The notes beneath the pieces are model-generated. The model saw only the letters and a program-made list of their open reading frames with translations. It was not told where the DNA came from and ran no database searches. From contig JAQFVV010012434.1 in assembly GCA_028023455.1 (NCBI GenBank), positions 3,974,928 to 4,038,927 on the forward strand: a stretch of DNA of 64,000 bases, written 5' to 3'. The stretch is from Epiperipatus broadwayi. Taxonomy: Eukaryota; Onychophora; Udeonychophora; Euonychophora; Peripatidae. How positions within the stretch are numbered: the first letter of the stretch is position 1; each line of letters begins with the position of its first letter. Shown here piece after piece: positions 1-11,659 of the stretch. The position numbers and the translations under genes were made by a program.

Positions 1-1325
1 GTAGAGTTAAAACGGCTTGTCCTTTTAGTTTCAATATTTTTAAAAGTCTCTATAACAATAATAGCTCAACTGATTTTCCAGACTGCTTTTATATTTGATT
101 TTTTTCTATTTTTGACCACCTCTTTCAATTAAATTTATAACTTATTTTCAACCAAATTGTTTTTTTTAACTGGATAGTACTACAAATATCACTATCCTGA
201 TTTTTAGACAAACTTTTGTTTTGATGGAAAAAATAGTCTTAATCACACCTATGTAACATCTCAAATTTGAGCTTCTTTCTTTTGATCTTAAGATGAGACA
301 CTTTTAAAATTAGACTTCTCACATCATCTCTAAGTTTTTCAACAGAAAAACAACCCTTATAATAGAAAAAAAAATTGCTGAGTAAGAAAAAAAAACAATA
401 TAACAGATTTTCTTCTCTTTCTCTCAATATTTAATAAATAAAAATATAGTTTATGTATGCAATGTACACACATGCTCATTCAAATTATTTATAAAACAGA
501 CCTATAACATAATCTAAATGCTTTTTAGAAATTATGATTTTAATATCTACATTAAACTCTTACAATTTTTAAACCAGAGACTACAACCTTTAAGCCTGAA
601 ATTATAATCATAGACAAAGAACAAAAACAGAACCAGAATAATAAAATAGAAATAGAATAAAATACTAGTATTTAGTAAATGTAGGTTAGCTTTGAAGAGA
701 GTTTAATATTTGTAATTTAAAAGTGACTAACTAAATAGCTTTTATAAAACACACTGCCTATACATATGTGTTATTACTTTACTTTTTAACAAAAAAAAAT
801 TAAATATTAAATAGTTAAATGTGTTTATTACACTTTTTGAGTTTTCTATAAACACACAAACAATTAAAGAGTATAACTGTTGTCCCACTCTCTTTCTGCC
901 TTAAGCTTTTAAAACTTGATCTTGTAGGGTTTAAACATGGATGTCCTACATCTTTCTTTTTATATAAAAATGTGATGATGATTTTTTGTTTTACATTTTC
1001 TTTCATGCACATTACTACAAATTTAGCTAATGACTAAATTGTAATGGCACAATATATAATAGAACCTTTTTCATTTATGATAGAAATGGTTTCTTTTTAA
1101 ACTTAAATGAAGATTAAATTTTAAAAAAGGTTTAAATCTATTGTATTTTTAGTTTTTCCTTTGCTGCTGCAATTGTAAAATAAAATAAAAAAGCCTGTTT
1201 TTATCCACTTTGAAAAGTTCAATGACATTTTTAAAAAATGAAATAATCTTAAACTGGGCAGAAATGAAACATAAAAATGATATTTACATTAGCATTAAAA
1301 TAACTTATTAGTTTTAATTCTTAGA
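1..1325. other. AT-rich stretch, nothing recognised
   Basis: No coding region, RNA gene or repeat structure stands out. The longest open frames are about 60 codons, full of F, I, K and N as expected for random AT-rich DNA, and none resembles a known family. Confidence 0.6.
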
Positions 1326-1327
1326 CT

Positions 1328-1640
1328 GTTTCTTACGCGACCTCTCATAAGCAGTTGATGTCACTATAACTCAGCCGATTCTTATGCTAAAAAATTCGTT
1401 CGATTTGTTTCTAAGAGATTTTTAAAAGTTCTGTACGATGGTGACCTCTTCCGACTTATTTTACAAGTAAAAAATAAAAAAAAACGCATTTAAACCTAAA
1501 CAAAGAAAGAACATTATTTGTGATTGGTTCTTAGCAAGCTCTCAGCCGAAAAAGACATTCTGATTGGCTGGAAAGAACAAAGAAACCGCCTGATCAAAGA
1601 AAATAAAGAAAAACGCTGAGATTTTCATTTCGAATCCAAT
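1328..1640. promoter_or_regulatory. Possible promoter: CpG-retaining patch with two CCAAT boxes
   Basis: In a window with few CpG dinucleotides, this patch keeps many (for example acgcgacc at about 1336, ccgatt, ttcgttcg, gtacgatg, ttccgac, gccgaaa, accgcc). Two identical inverted CCAAT boxes, TGATTGG, lie 40 bp apart at 1521-1527 and 1561-1567. Paired CCAAT (NF-Y) boxes at such spacing are common in TATA-less animal promoters, and retained CpG suggests an unmethylated germline element. No coding first exon or clear splice donor was found nearby, so the direction of transcription is unknown. The call is inference from motif and composition only. Confidence 0.35.
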
Positions 1641-2285
1641 TTTAAGTATTATAAAAGAATATTTTGACAAATTAAAAATAATTTTTAAAAAATAAACTAA
1701 AAAAACAAAATTATTTTCGAAAAATATCGAAGATTTTTGTAAAAATATTGAAGCTGTAGTAAAAAGAAATATTTACTTTTCTATAACGTAAAAGTCGATC
1801 TTTTTGTTTATATTATAGCTTTTATGTTGCCGAAATTGAATATTTTAGAAAAAATAAATAGCAATTTATTTTTGAAAGAACTTTCATTCTCTTCATAACC
1901 TGAAAAATTAATAATATACTTTTTATAAACGTATCTGAGTTGAATTTAATATTATAGGCGAATATGTTTTAACAATAGGCTTTGTCTTCAGTTTGTGAGT
2001 TGGCCAGTTAAAAGCTTTGATTTTTACCTCATACAACCAATGATTTAATTAGCGGTTAAAAGGTTAAATCAAAAATTTATTTAAAAAGCAAAATTTTTAA
2101 ATCCTTATTTGAAAAAATAAATAAATTTGCAATTATTTTAGATTTTTTGAAATAAAATGCTATGAAACAATGCCAGATGCATGTATGTTTTAAAATAAAA
2201 ATCATTTATAATAACTAATAATGCAAATGCAATTATACAATGATAAATGTAAAATGAAAATAATTGCATAGTTTTTTTGCTCAGG
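1641..2285. other. AT-rich stretch, nothing recognised
   Basis: A few scattered CpGs persist to about 2000 (ttcgaaaaatatcg, aacgtaaaagtcg), then ordinary AT-rich sequence. No gene is seen. Confidence 0.5.
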
Positions 2286-2288
2286 AAT

Positions 2289-2358
2289 TGATAGATGGAG
2301 ATGCGATTTGTAATTTTGAGCACCAAAATTTACAACTTTACCACTATACTAAACCATG
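2289..2358 (-). repeat. tRNA-derived SINE fragment (possible)
   Basis: Read on the minus strand, TTTAGTATAGTGGTAAAG (about 2336-2354) matches the D-arm and A-box of eukaryotic tRNA genes of the Asp/Glu/Gly type (GTTAGTATAGTGGT). About 35 nt further on, the expected B-box is only weakly present (ACAAATCGCATCTCC). This fits a decayed tRNA head of a SINE rather than a functional tRNA, because no acceptor stem can be paired. Confidence 0.4.
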
Positions 2359-2481
2359 CAGAGCATTTGATGGGTTATATACTAAAATACAATAAAAATA
2401 TTTCTGTTAGTACAAAATAAAAGTATTGTTTAAATTTATTTTGCAATAGCTTCAAAATTCTCTGACATATCACATTATGCA

Positions 2482-2483
<2 letters not shown>

Positions 2484-2565
<82 letters not shown>
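2484..2565. repeat. (TA)n microsatellite
   Basis: About 41 uninterrupted TA units, one of the longest pure dinucleotide runs in the window. It lies just before the palindrome at 2601-2760. Confidence 0.98.
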
Positions 2566-2568
<3 letters not shown>

Positions 2569-2600
2569 AAAACAAAGATTTGCACAGGTTAAATATATAA

Positions 2601-2760
2601 AATACATATTTTGCAGGTTCATCCATGTTAAAAACTTTTAATATTAATATACTGACATTTCGACTTGGTCACACAAGCCATGGCCTGTGTGACCAAGTCG
2701 AAACGTCAGTATATTAATATTAAAAGTTTTTAACACGGATGAACCCGCAAAATACGTATT
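2601..2760. repeat. 160-bp near-perfect palindrome (foldback)
   Basis: Two 80-bp arms meet at the central CCATGG (2678-2683) with no spacer. Comparing the left arm with the reverse complement of the right arm, I find five mismatches. All five are A in the left arm against G in the complement of the right arm, and four of them are CpG sites preserved only in the right arm. The arms contain GACTTGGTCACAC, and the right arm has CGAAACGTCAG. The RNA would form one long hairpin. It may be a MITE or a terminal piece of a larger foldback element; no flanking duplication is visible within the TA-rich borders. Confidence 0.9.
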
Positions 2761-2765
2761 ATATA

Positions 2766-4040
2766 TATATACAAATTAAATTTTAATAGATAATTAACTA
2801 ATATTGGGCAATTTAATTACCAATTTTTTTATAATATGCAATTAACTGCCCTAAGTAATTAATAAATATTTGAAAATTATTATAAATTAATTATGGGAAT
2901 TTAAAAATAGAAAAATGCATGTACTTGTTGTAGGAAGACATTAAAGTATCACTTTTTTTTTTTAGTGTTAAAAATAACTAAAAGTTTTAACCAAAATATT
3001 ATCAACAAAATATTTGAGTGTTTAGTGGAACATGACAATTGTATTCAATTGACAAAATTGAGTTTTTATTTTATTTTTCTTGACAAAATAATCACCCTAT
3101 TTTTTTTTAGCTTTTGAGCTGTCACTGTTTTAGCACTGCACCAAGAAACATAAAGTATAAAAGTAACAATTTTATTTTTTAATAACTTTTAAATTGTTTA
3201 AAATATAATCAATTAAATATTATATTAATCACTGATACATGTAAATTTAAGAAAATACAACTATGTTGTTAGTGACTGCTGTATCTATGATGACATTAGT
3301 AGAATTGAAGCATTTAATAAATCATTGGGAGATATTACCTAGATGGAATTTCTACCAGGTTCTTTTATAGTAATTTGCTAATAGTTGAACTGTTAAAAAA
3401 TCCATAACGAAATAATAAATAAATAAAACAATAAATTATTTTTTATAGATTCAAACTGTGTTAAAATATATACTTAAAATATATTGCTTAAGAATTTGCA
3501 GTTTAACTTTTTCATATATAGATTTTAAAATAGTTTTAATATGCTGGTTATATTGAAAGATAATTATTTTTATTGTGCTCAGTGAATGGTAACAAACTGA
3601 CATCGTTGTTAATAAACCTTAAATCTTCATATTTTTCAAGTGTTAAGTTTGATTTTTAGCACAATAAACTTTAATAGAATATAACAAGAATTTACAAACC
3701 ATAAAAATATAACTAAAAAATATTTGGGTTTTAAATTGATGATTCATTAAAAAGATGTAATAAGTTTTTGATTTATACCAATCTAAAAAAAAAAAAAACA
3801 ATTGAAAATAAAATCACAAGATTTTAAAAAATATATAAATAAATATTAAATTTTAGCATTAAAAGCAGCTGATGAAATTAATATTCTCAATAGACCATAG
3901 TGCTGAAAAAGAATAAAATTTGTTTTTATTACAGTTATTTATCAGTATCAAGATGTCATTTCTAATAAAGTTATTCACAAAGATTTAAGTAAGCATTTTA
4001 TTTATAAACATGTTTGCAAAATAAAATGTTTCACTAGATT
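2766..4040. other. AT-rich stretch, nothing recognised
   Basis: Long A and T runs and no open frame of note. No repeat copy or RNA gene was recognised. Confidence 0.55.
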
Positions 4041-4046
4041 GACTTT

Positions 4047-4326
4047 AGGTCAACATGGGTGTGACAAGAATCTTGATCTTATGGTGGCCTTTGAGCGTTC
4101 TATCGTCAGATTTTCAATTGGATGGACAGTTAAAGAGTTGGAGTGTAGAGTAGATTAAAGCCTGTCCATTAAAGTATGAGGATTGGCTATCTTAATATAT
4201 ATATATATCTGAGCATTTATAGAATATATGTTTAGAAATGGTAATCTGGACCAACTGATGATTGCTGGTTTAGCATGAAATACGTATATTGGTGATTATT
4301 TATCTTTTCAACATATATGTTGTAAC
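4047..4326 (+). repeat. Hammerhead repeat, copy A (partial, about 280 bp)
   Basis: This is the first copy of a dispersed repeat whose full unit is about 465-480 bp. It starts in the segment related to GACAAGCTTGG/GGCTTTGAGC, runs through TTGGAGTGTAGAGTAGATTA, AAGCCTGTCCATTAAAGTATG and CTATCTTAATATA, then the hammerhead ribozyme, and breaks off at about 4326 (TTTTCAACATATATG). Related copies lie at 6.4, 11.7-13.0, 29.9, 33.0-33.6 and 51.9-52.5 kb. It keeps more CpG sites than the other copies, so it is the least decayed or the youngest in this window. Confidence 0.85.
4241..4300 (+). ncRNA. Type I hammerhead ribozyme (complete core)
   Basis: All conserved core positions are present: CTGATGA at 4255-4261 and GAAA at 4277-4280. 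Stem II is TGCT/AGCA with loop GGTTT, although its closing pair (4262/4276) is U-U instead of the usual G-C. Stem III is ATAC/GTAT (4280-4287), loopless, followed by A4288, giving the NUH triplet ATA with predicted cleavage between 4288 and 4289. Stem I has an inner helix ACCAA/TTGGT (4250-4254 with 4289-4293), a 3-nt bulge TGG, and an outer helix GTAATC/GATTAT (4241-4246 with 4294-4299). Self-cleavage is expected of this family. A loopless stem III suggests action as a dimer, as in Penelope-like element and satellite hammerheads. Activity has not been tested; the U-U closing pair may weaken it. Confidence 0.8.
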
Positions 4327-4329
4327 GAG

Positions 4330-4645
4330 CATAGACGTTCGTTACATTGTTGTTTTTTTTTAATTTATTAAACATGAAAGTAAATTAAAAAGTTCGCATT
4401 TAAAAATTTTCTTTAAGAATTAAAAATTGAAATTAAATATCATCTTAAACTCTTATATATTAATTAAATCACACAGATATAAAAAATTATTAAAATAAAA
4501 CTTTATTAAAGAAAAAGTATTTTAAAACTAAATTTTAAAAAGATTTGGAGATGAAATTATATCTTTAAATTTACCTTTAAATATATTTTTGATTTGGAAA
4601 ACAGGTTAATTAATCAGAAATGGAAATGATTGTTAATTAGTTAAA
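4330..4645. other. AT-rich stretch, nothing recognised
   Basis: No gene or repeat is seen. Confidence 0.5.
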
Positions 4646-4649
4646 TGTA

Positions 4650-5600
4650 AACCAGCCTTCGGCATTTAAATGTAAAAACACCGGTCAGATAAGAAAACAA
4701 TAGAAACTGTTAGCAAATAAGAAGAAATCCCTATGGAATCGGACCGCAGCGAAAGGACCATCGCATCGGTGACGTAAATGTAAATTCAATCCTTCACATT
4801 AATATAAAAGGAAAATTTTGGAAATTATTAATCAGTGACTGGAAATTGATTATTACGATGTGACTATATGTAGTAGTACGGAGTTGGAGGCGTTGACAGA
4901 CGCACGGTCAATTCTTTCAGCTGTTAAAGAAGGGAGAAATGAACTATCGTTTCCTACATTGAGGACCAACTAAATTAAAAAACCTCCGAATGAATAAATA
5001 AATAAAACAACGGCTAAATGGATACCAATTTTAGGACGGCGTGGGAATTTACGTTCATGGCAAGCAACGGATAAAGTTGGACGTTTTAAAAATCGTAAGA
5101 ACTTATATATTCACTTGAAACAATAAGAACTCTAAATTTTAAAACTTTTTAGTAAATAATGCAATAGAATCCTATCTGACCAAACTAAATTCTTCATTAA
5201 TAATGTTATTTGATGTATTTTTTTTCTTATTTATTTTGTAAAATCATTTCCATTTATTTATTTTTTGTTCTTTAAGTTTTATTATGATTGTTGTTTTCTG
5301 TTAAATTAATTATAAAAATGTTAAACTTAAGTCGGGCGTGAATGGCTGTATAGATTTGTAAAGTTATATTAGGGGAGGGTAATCTTAGGTTATTTGTTTC
5401 GTGGTTTTTTTTTTTTATTGTTCTTCTCGTTAGATAGATGTAATATTCCTATCTGATTGAGAGTCAATGTCTTTTCTTAATTCTTTTAGTGCTGCCGTAT
5501 TTCGTGTTACATTGAATACATCGATATATCAGATGGATTGATGCCAGTTTGACTGCGAATTTTAGCCTAAGGTTAAATAGGGATAGAATATTTTAATTTC
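4650..5600. promoter_or_regulatory. CpG-retaining region, possible promoter or first exon
   Basis: This stretch is richer in G+C and CpG than its surroundings (accggtcag, cggaccgcagcg, catcgcatcggtgacg, acggagttggaggcgttgac, gacgcacgg, aggacggcgtggg, agtcgggcgtg). It contains TGACGTAA at about 4771, close to a CRE element, and a good splice-donor-like site GTAAGAAC at 5094. Only very short open frames occur (an 18-codon frame begins ATGGATACC at about 5019). It may be the 5' end of a host transcript with a mostly non-coding first exon, or simply an unmethylated regulatory element. No protein is recognised. Confidence 0.3.
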
Positions 5601-6235
5601 AATGCAAATCTATGTAGTATTCATACTCGATTCTAAATAAAAATGCATTAAATTTAAGTTGTTTATAGACGCTTGCATGGATTGTTTATCGGTTAAATAT
5701 GTTTGCGTTTTCATATTTGATCAAAATATATAGACATTCGATAAATAATGATACCTTACGGTGAGTATCTAAAATGTATTTATTCGGATGTCTTTTAAGT
5801 TATTGGTGACAATGCAAGTATCTTATGGTGAATACTATTGGGTTACATATAAATTTCCCTCCGCAATTGTCAGTAATCAATAATTTTATATTTTTGGTCG
5901 CTTATGTTTACTTTGGAATGTTTTTAACCGTGTAATCTATGTAACCAATCTATAGCAACTTATTATAACAAGCTTTTATAATCCCATCTGTGCGAACTTA
6001 ATTAAAATGTAAAATTAGAATGTAATAGTAATTAAAGGTAAATTAAAGTCAAAAATCAAAGTTAAAAAATAATGTTAAATGTTAAAATGTAAAACTAATA
6101 ATAAAATAATTTTAAATCTTATATATATGTGCATAAATAAATGTTTGTATGCTAATTACTGGCAGTGGCTTATTTTATTTATTTTTTTAATGTTGAAATC
6201 TAATTAGATAAGATATGATATTATTAAATCTCTGC
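5601..6235. other. AT-rich stretch, nothing recognised
   Basis: No gene, RNA or repeat structure is seen. Confidence 0.5.
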
Positions 6236-6239
6236 TACT

Positions 6240-6485
6240 CTCTGAGCTAGTGACATGGGCTAATGACCGGAATCAAAATTTAAAAAAAAAATAATTTTTT
6301 TTTTTGACTTACATATCTGCCTACTTTATAAATTTTTCTAGGTTCAAATGCCTAGATGGCGCCCCGTAGTGCAGTTTACATAAGTACCTTTCTCCGGATC
6401 GATACAATGTGTTCAAGTGTATCAGTGTTATGAGATAGTGTGCAGAGTGGTGGGTCGTGTGAAAGTCTGTGCTCATATACCCTAT
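6240..6485 (+). repeat. Composite SINE-like / hammerhead-repeat fragment
   Basis: GAGCTAGTGACATGGGC (from 6244) resembles a tRNA D-arm, and CTAGGTTCAAATGCCTAG (6338-6355) forms a T-arm-like hairpin around a B-box (GGTTCAAATGCC), but the spacing of about 90 nt and an A/T run between them mean this is at best a decayed SINE. From about 6412, TGTATCAGTGTTATGAGATAGTGTG matches the tRNA-like part of the hammerhead repeat and ends in GTGAAAGTCTGTGCTC near 6473. The stretch GATGGCGCCCCGTAG between them is unusually GC-rich for the window. Confidence 0.4.
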
Positions 6486-7190
6486 ATATTACTAATTTAA
6501 GTTAATATTTATTTAAAATTATGTAGCAAGTGACAAAAAATATACTTTAAATCATTACAAAAATTATAATCATAAATATTCTGTAATATTTTGATTTATA
6601 ATATAGTTATATCAAATATAACATAATAAAGTATTTAGTTAAATAAATAGATTTATGATCAGATATTCATCAAGTCATGTGATATTCAGGTATCAGAATG
6701 TTTAGTAAAGTACATTTGAACACTATTGCTATTGGAATGGACAGCAGACACCTAATACCCATCATCAGTGTGCTCCTAGCTTAAAAGTATGTATAGCTTA
6801 TTAGTGAGACTATGAAGCAAAAATGTTTATCATGCCTGTGCCATCAGTCAAATATCTAAAATTGCATCTAGTTCACAAAGAACAGATTCTTTTTAAATAG
6901 CAATTTGCAGAGCAGCCAAAAGTAGACAAAATGCCAGATAAATCTAACAATAAAAAAAAAATGTTTATTAACAATTTAAGAAAACATAATATACAATTTA
7001 ATTGTGGATTTAAATAATAAAATTATTTTAATATGACAGGCCTTAAATATTAACTAACACTTTTCAAGTAAGCATATAGTGTATTTGAGAGCTGATAGTT
7101 TAAATATTATTCGTACTCCCCCCAAAAAAAAAATTACTTATCATACTATTAAACAATTCCTGAAGTTTGATAATGACAATTTATTCAGAT
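6486..7190. other. AT-rich stretch, nothing recognised
   Basis: No gene or repeat family member was recognised. Confidence 0.5.
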
Positions 7191-7192
7191 GT

Positions 7193-7193
7193 G

Positions 7194-7238
<45 letters not shown>
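7193..7238. repeat. (CA)n(TA)n microsatellite
   Basis: A compound dinucleotide run. A similar shorter compound run lies at 7564-7591. Confidence 0.95.
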
Positions 7239-7997
7239 CACACTTGTGTTAGACAGACAATCAATAATAAAGCAATCCTAATCTACTAAACATGCTCACA
7301 CATGCGGCTACTACAAAAATTAAGCCTATATACTGTGTATTGAATCCAACCATTAAAAAATATAAAATGACAATAAATAGGCCTTTTAATCATCCATATT
7401 ATAAAGCAATAAGATATATCTAATCATGGGAAGAAATTCATTTGATCTAAAGCTAAACATATATACCCATGAACATCTCAAGCTGAAATAATAACAAAAT
7501 CACAGGCTGGTGAAAACAATAAATTCATGTGGAGGACAAATATCTGGGATTGCTATATATAATACACACACACACACATATATATATATATCAATTCTTT
7601 TAATTTCAGATGCATGTAACAAACGGAGTAAACAATTAAAGCTAACAAATTTAAAACGCTTATCAAATGATTTATAAAGTTATGCACACATAGAGTCATA
7701 TAGTAATATTCTTAAAATATCTTCAGAAGCATTATTAATTATTAAATATAAACTATAACAAATATAGAAAAAAAAATTCAATTTAATTTTTTTTAACTAA
7801 AACTTTTCTTTAAAAGTAATATGGATTGTAATTAATAATCATGGAAGGGATTTTCCTTATGATAAAACTTTATGAGTGGAAGAAGAATAAAAAATAAAAA
7901 TATGAAAAGCATACTTTTTTCTATTATTAAAACTAAAAACTACAATGTGATCAAATACTCTGAGTTAAACAGATAAACATTAATAAACAAAAGTAGT

Positions 7998-8002
7998 TTC
8001 TA

Positions 8003-8033
<31 letters not shown>

Positions 8034-8049
8034 GTTAAATGATGCAATG

Positions 8050-8085
<36 letters not shown>

Positions 8086-8103
8086 CATTGCATCATTTAA
8101 CTT
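7998..8103. repeat. Two TA-cored hairpins
   Basis: A first palindrome, TTCTAATATA to TATTAGAA (7998-8033), is followed by a second: AAGTTAAATGATGCAATG with a (TA)n core and the exact reverse complement CATTGCATCATTTAACTT (8032-8103). The unique arms of the second are 18 bp and match perfectly, so the microsatellite sits at the centre of a longer palindrome. Confidence 0.9.
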
Positions 8104-11100
8104 ATCTATAAATTTGTTTATTGGTAATGTCTTATAAATTAGTTCATAATTAGAAGTTTACTTTAAGTCCCAGAGAATAGATGATAAAAGGGATATTATT
8201 TCCAGAAAAATTTAATTTATAAATATACATACACACAAATGTAGGTAATAGTTTTCATCTCTTTATTTACTAGTTTTGTTAATCATGCAGAGAGAGCTTG
8301 TTCTGGAATTGCTTCTTTTAATATTGAGAAATGGATTTAATTGAATATCATATTTGTGAGTAGTACTTAATTGGATTCTTAGCAAGTAAAGTTTGATCTT
8401 CTATAACTATAAGCTACATACTGAAGAGTGAAGTTCATTTTTTGGTACTTTAGCTGCTCATAATGTTTAATATAACTACTGGTAAAAATTCTGGATGCAA
8501 CCTGTTAAGCAGACAAAGGTCATGATCTCAATATGCAGTCTTGATGACAACAGAAAAACAGAAAGCAGAATGAAATATAAATCTGAGCTGATCCTTTTTA
8601 TATCATTAAATTTAGCAAGCCCACTTGTTTACTAATAATTTTTAAATTAAGAAAGCCAGTGATTACATATTTACATATTGTTTAACTTGGATTAGTCAGT
8701 AATTATTTCATCAATAGGTTTATAATTTTGAAACTCTGCTAATTAAATGGATAGTGATATCAGGGAAACTATGGTTTTCTATAATATTGTTAATTGATCT
8801 GGTGAGAAAAACATTGTTCCCAAATATTTTGCAATAATAATTATTTAGTAAGTGAGATTCATTCCTTCAATTATGGTATTAATTTTATTAGTATTAAAAT
8901 TATTTTTATATGATTGTTACTTTTTTAGACTCTAGAGGAAAGTTTTACCTCCAGTTTTATGGTGTTTGATCTTATTAGATGGATCCCTGTGGAGTCAAAC
9001 AAATCTTAGACAGCATTACTACGAAGGCTCAATAACAATCTAGGCTTATGTAGTTTGAGTTATTGTCCAAAAGAGACTTAATATCATTTTTGGCTAAATA
9101 ATTTTTTTTGTGTCCATGTTATTTTTATTTTCCTCAAACCAAGTAACATTTTATTGAGGAAGGGGGGGTTGTAAGTAAAACAGTTCATGATTTAAATTCT
9201 ATTAGCTTTTTTTATTTGATTCAACATTTTTTTTATTTTGGAGATAGGGGAATTCACTTTTATTAAAGTTACAATATCAAAATGAGCTTGAGATTTTAGA
9301 GATTTTATTTACAAAAAACATTGATTGACTGCAGAAATCTTTACTCTCTGTTATCAGAATCTCTGTGCTCACACTATTCTTTGGGAGGTTAGATTTTTTA
9401 AATTTATGATTTGTATAGACATATTTTCAGTAACTATACTGGTTACCAATTTTTCCTTTTTGCTAAAACAGTTGGTTATTCTTCAATGTTTTGAGGCTTA
9501 TATTATTAAAGTGTAAAAACACATTTATTTTATATTACACTACTACTCAATTTGTTTTAACCTAGAGGCAACCATGTTGAAAACATATTTTTTCAATGTT
9601 ATTTCAGGCCAACATGGCGAAAAAGCTAAGTAAAAAAAATCAAAAAAGAGATTTGATATATTATTAAGTGATTGTTAAAATTGTTTAAAGTATTCTTTAT
9701 CAATGTGATAACATTCAGAAGATACAATAATAGAAAAGTTTGTCTTAGAAATTGAATCTAACTAAAATATAGAGTGATTTGATAATTATAATTAAAATCT
9801 TTAAGAAGTATCATGGTACCTAATAATCAGAAGATCTTTCTATGAGTTTTATACATTCTTAAAAATAACTATAACACAATGCATATAAATTCAAAAAGAA
9901 AATTAAAGGTACAATTTATTTTTATATCTACTATTTGAGTATTTTTAGAGGTATTTATTACTTATTAACATTGAAATACCCTCATATAGCTGCTTAGTAA
10001 TTTTTATTGCAATATTTTTGTTTTCCATTTAAACTATGTTTCTTGTTTCAATAAAATATAAATATTATAATAGTTTTATTTTGTTAAAGTATTTAATTTA
10101 CTGTTAAGATCATTATTTTTTATAATAACAGCAACATCACATGATCTAACACTTCCAAGACAAATTCTTGAAAACTTATGCATAAATATATAACACTTTT
10201 ATCATATGATTTGTTATTGATGCTAACTTGTTGGAGCCAAAGGATAGAAGTCTGGTGTTGTCATAAAACTAAGGTTGTTAAAATATATAGAATGAGATTA
10301 TAAATTTTATAATATTGGCTTAAAAAATATAAAGAAGGAAATTGTGTTCCAACTTTGAATCTTAGTCCTAATTGATGATGGCAAAACTCAAGCCACTCTG
10401 GAAATGAGGATTTTATAATCTTATACTATTTAGTGTCAATTAATTACTAAATTTTACAAGTGATGTCAGTAGTATAGCATGAAGCTTTTTATAAATATTA
10501 TTTGATCTTGTTGACATTTATGATTATTCATTATTATCGTTTTCTTGAGTATGTTTATTTTAATTTTATGGATCAATAAGTGAAATGTATTTATTGCAAA
10601 TAATCAAGTCCAATCAATATTGATTCAAAGTCTGATTTAAATTCCTGTTTTTAAAAATTATAGCAAGTAACAAAGAAGTTTAAATTTGAAATTATCATCA
10701 TCATTAGTAACTGTTTATGAAAAGAAAAATTATTATCTTCATCGTTATTTTTTATTTTTGATATTATATAAGAGATAGTTGAAGTTATTTATGTTTGCCT
10801 AAAACTTTATTGTAAATGTTGGTATATAAATCAGGCATGCATACTATAAATTATGAGGCTAGGGCATTTTATATTTTTGTTGTTTATTTCCTGATTAACT
10901 TCTGATGTTTCTATTTTCTAGTATGTGGCTAAACTGTATTTAACTACTATATACATTAAATATAGCCATGATAATTTTAATAAAACTAAGCTCATCAAAA
11001 TTGTTAGATAATTGAACAGCATTATCATTTTGAAAAGTTCTACTGATTTCCAGTACTAAGTATAAAGAAAACACATAGTTGTATTAAATATTCTTCTATA

Positions 11101-11655
11101 GAAGCAATTTAATTTAGTGAGGGTTTCTGATATAGAGGGCATACTGATCTTACATCTTTAAGTAACAAAGTGCTATACACAAAGTTATTTGAAGGTATAA
11201 TAGAATCAATAATCAATAATTTTATTTGTTCTAGTCAATGATATCACCATTAACATTTTTTTAAAAATCATTGCTTAATAATAACGAGTATTATAGAGAT
11301 CTACTGATGATAATTTGTTTAGGGTATTATTGGTAAATTATATAAAGCACTTGAAAAGATGAAATAGCATTATTGGCAGAGTTTCTGATAGGACTAGTGT
11401 TTCTTAACAATTGATCTATTAATTGACACTAGTCCACAAAAATATCTGGCTGGACCATAAAAATACTTTAATTTATAAGCAAACATAAATCGAATTCTTG
11501 AATGAGTATAATAATAAAATTACATTAAATTATAAATATGTCATTGTTTTCACTAATTATTATATATTTAATAAGTTAAACTAATGATGTGTTTTTTTTT
11601 TAAAATTTAAAAACTGTGTAAATATAAACATATTAAGATAAATTTACTTATGTTA
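8104..11655. other. Long AT-rich stretch, nothing recognised
   Basis: About 3.5 kb with no recognisable coding exon, RNA gene or repeat copy. The only open frames (for example 9325-9516, 63 codons) have compositions expected by chance. It may be intronic or intergenic. Confidence 0.5.
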
Positions 11656-11659
11656 AATA

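Noticed and set aside
2640-2725. CGAAACGTCAG next to a long hairpin, reminiscent of a hammerhead 3' core
   Set aside because: There is no CTGATGA box on the other side of the stem; the left side is only the reverse complement (CTGACATTTCG) expected from the palindrome.
6352-6366. TGGCGCCC considered as a lysine-tRNA primer binding site of another LTR element
   Set aside because: No LTR end, polypurine tract or second copy lies nearby; eight bases can occur by chance.
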